Shown: piece by piece, positions 5,670 through 6,986 of the stretch | Position numbering within the stretch: the stretch's first letter is position 1 | Layout of the letters: each line of letters starts with the position of its first letter | Source: an uncultured Desulfobacterium sp. | Lineage (GTDB): Bacteria; Desulfobacterota; Desulfobacteria; Desulfobacterales; Desulfobacteraceae | NCBI GenBank assembly: GCA_937124525.1 | Contig: CAKZLA010000424.1 | Coordinates: forward strand, 1-6,986 | Reading direction: 5' to 3' | DNA: 6,986 nt | The notes under the pieces: generated by a model | The model's input: the letters and a program-made list of their open reading frames with translations, nothing else | Database searches by the model: none | What the model was told of the DNA's origin: nothing | Translations under genes and position numbers: made by a program

Positions 5670-6706
5670 GTAATCATTCACACCTTCCCAGGAAATCCAC
5701 CTTTCAATATCCGCTTATTCTCATGGCTCTGCTGCTGATTTTTTTTTCCATTTCCATGCTGGCAGGCCGATATGAAATCACTTTGTGTGATATTTGGAAA
5801 ATTTTCTCTGGCATGGCAAATGGCACTCCCCTTGCCCCGGAATTAACATCCTCAAAAATGGTTTTATTGTGGATTCGTCTTCCCCGGTGTCTCATGGCCA
5901 TCCTGGTGGGCATGGGGCTGTCTGTGTCCGGAGCTGTTTACCAGGCCCTTTTTCGAAACCCCCTGGTATCTCCAGATATTTTGGGGGTCTCTGCCGGATG
6001 CACGCTGGGGGCGGCCCTGGGAATTATTCTGCCCGGAGAAAGCGTCTCCCTGGTGCAATTATTGTCTTTTATATGTGGTCTCATTGCAGTCTCCATGACA
6101 CTTGGCATTGCCCGCCTCATTGCCATCCGTCCGGTGATTGTCATGATCCTGGCTGGCATGGTGGTTTTGTCCTTTTTCAATGCACTGCTCATGATTTTAA
6201 AATATTTTTCCGACCCCTATGACGAATTGCCAGGCATTGTTTTCTGGATCATGGGCAGTTTGACACGTGTGACCTGGACAAACCTTGCCACTGCCGGACC
6301 CGTGGTTCTGGTGGGCAGTTTTATCATCATGCTATTTCGCTTTCGCCTCAATATTCTCTCCATGGGGGATACCCGGGCAAGCTCCCTTGGCATGAATCCG
6401 TTACTATTTCGAATCATCTTGATTATTCTCACCTCGGTTATGGTGTCGGTTATGGTGGCTACCTGTGGACAGATCAGCTGGATTGCCCTGATTATTCCCC
6501 ACATGGCCAGAACCCTTGTGGGGCCACGCCATGAGGAAATGCTGCCCGTGACAGCCCTGTTGGGCGCACTGTTCATGCTGGCCGCTGATGGTGCCGCCCG
6601 CGCCATGACCACGTCAGAACTACCCGTGGGTATCATAACAGCCCTCACCGGGGCTCCGATTTTTGGATTTTTACTTTACAAAAACAAGGGGAGCGGATGG
6701 CTATAG
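5666..6706 (+). CDS. FecCD/BtuC-type ABC importer permease
   Basis: This inner-membrane subunit forms the translocation path of the importer, working as a homodimer with the ATPase in this family. With a TTG start at 5666 it is 346 residues, the usual length, with about ten hydrophobic helices. Diagnostic motifs are RNPLVSPDILGVSAG, GDTRASSLGMN, GQISWIALIIPHMAR (the family usually has phenylalanine, valine and glycine in part of this stretch), and near the end AADGAARAM, ELPVGIITALTGAPIFGFLL. The TTG overlaps the TGA stop of the binding-protein gene as TTGA, implying translational coupling. The frame also stays open upstream of the TTG, but that part overlaps the binding-protein gene and lacks family similarity. 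An ATG at 5723 is a less likely start. The gene overlaps the ATPase start by 10 nt. Confidence 0.93.
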   Translation: MSNHSHLPRKSTFQYPLILMALLLIFFSISMLAGRYEITLCDIWKIFSGMANGTPLAPELTSSKMVLLWIRLPRCLMAILVGMGLSVSGAVYQALFRNPLVSPDILGVSAGCTLGAALGIILPGESVSLVQLLSFICGLIAVSMTLGIARLIAIRPVIVMILAGMVVLSFFNALLMILKYFSDPYDELPGIVFWIMGSLTRVTWTNLATAGPVVLVGSFIIMLFRFRLNILSMGDTRASSLGMNPLLFRIILIILTSVMVSVMVATCGQISWIALIIPHMARTLVGPRHEEMLPVTALLGALFMLAADGAARAMTTSELPVGIITALTGAPIFGFLLYKNKGSGWL

Positions 6707-6986
6707 CCCTGGAATGCCGAAACCTGTTTTTTTCCCATGGCAATGTTCCCATTCTCAAAGGGATATCCCTTGCCATGAAAAGCGGTACCTTCACGGCCAT
6801 ATTGGGACGCAACGGTTCAGGCAAAACCACCCTGCTCCACACCCTGGCTGGCCTTCGGCCACCCCGAGGCGGGCAGGTGTTGCTGGATCAGAAACCCCAA
6901 ACCTCTCTGCGTCGCAAACAGGTGTCCCGTAATGTTGGTTTAGTCTTTCAGGACCGGCAAGACGGCTTCCCCGCCACGGTCCTGGA
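6697..6986 (+). CDS. FecE/BtuD-type ABC importer ATPase (3' end outside window)
   Basis: The first 96 codons of the nucleotide-binding subunit are present; the frame is open at the window edge. Walker A is GRNGSGKTT (37-45), followed by LLHTLAGL and the Q-loop glutamine at about 85 (VGLVFQDRQ), then GFPATVLD, matching FecE/BtuD-type ATPases. Walker B, the signature and the H-loop lie beyond the window. The ATG overlaps the last 10 nt of the permease gene, and AAGGGGAG lies just upstream at about 6686-6693, so the start is well supported and the three importer genes form one operon. ATP hydrolysis on the cytoplasmic side would drive uptake. Confidence 0.93.
   Translation, partial: MAIALECRNLFFSHGNVPILKGISLAMKSGTFTAILGRNGSGKTTLLHTLAGLRPPRGGQVLLDQKPQTSLRRKQVSRNVGLVFQDRQDGFPATVL

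Overview
This window looks like a Gram-negative, probably anaerobic, bacterium. The best guess is a sulfate-reducing member of the Desulfobacterota (Desulfobacteraceae-like). That guess rests on a bacterial phosphagen-kinase-type gene (rare in bacteria, known from marine sulfate reducers such as Desulfotalea and Desulfobacterium and from Myxococcus), a TonB-dependent outer-membrane receptor, and moderate GC in genes with AT-rich spacers. It is an inference, not proof.

Layout. Bases 1-1245 (+) hold the 3' part of an unusual fusion gene. A plant-type [2Fe-2S] ferredoxin domain, closest to the N-terminal domain of phenol hydroxylase reductase (DmpP), runs in frame into the catalytic part of an arginine-kinase-like guanidino kinase. 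It occupies the place of the kinase's normal N-terminal helical domain. The kinase's phosphate-binding arginines, two catalytic glutamates and reactive cysteine are all present. This is the most unusual object in the window.

Bases 1246-1668 are non-coding and hold three palindromic structures. The first is an AT-rich hairpin. The second is a clean 102-bp miniature element with perfect 15-bp terminal inverted repeats starting GTAAG, flanked by an 8-bp target duplication (IS66-like). The third is a long imperfect palindrome just beyond the stop codon of the next gene.

Bases 1669-3744 (-) encode a TonB-dependent receptor. Bases 4581-6986 (+) encode, divergently, a class III metal-chelate type ABC importer: periplasmic binding protein, FecCD/BtuC-type permease and the start of the ATPase. 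These genes are tightly overlapped (TTGA overlap, then a 10-nt overlap). The receptor would bring a chelate across the outer membrane, the binding protein would capture it, and the permease/ATPase would pump it into the cytoplasm. The ligand (Fe-siderophore, haem, corrinoid, or an oxyanion such as molybdate/tungstate) cannot be read from the sequence.

The 836-bp divergent spacer (3745-4580) is AT-rich. It contains a candidate operator/promoter region for the receptor, a probably decayed minus-strand reading frame interrupted by one TGA (3808-4251), a near-consensus sigma-70 promoter (TTGACA-N17-TATAAA) for the ABC operon, and an unusually long leader of about 165 nt before the binding-protein start. 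No tRNA, rRNA, CRISPR array or full-length transposase is visible.
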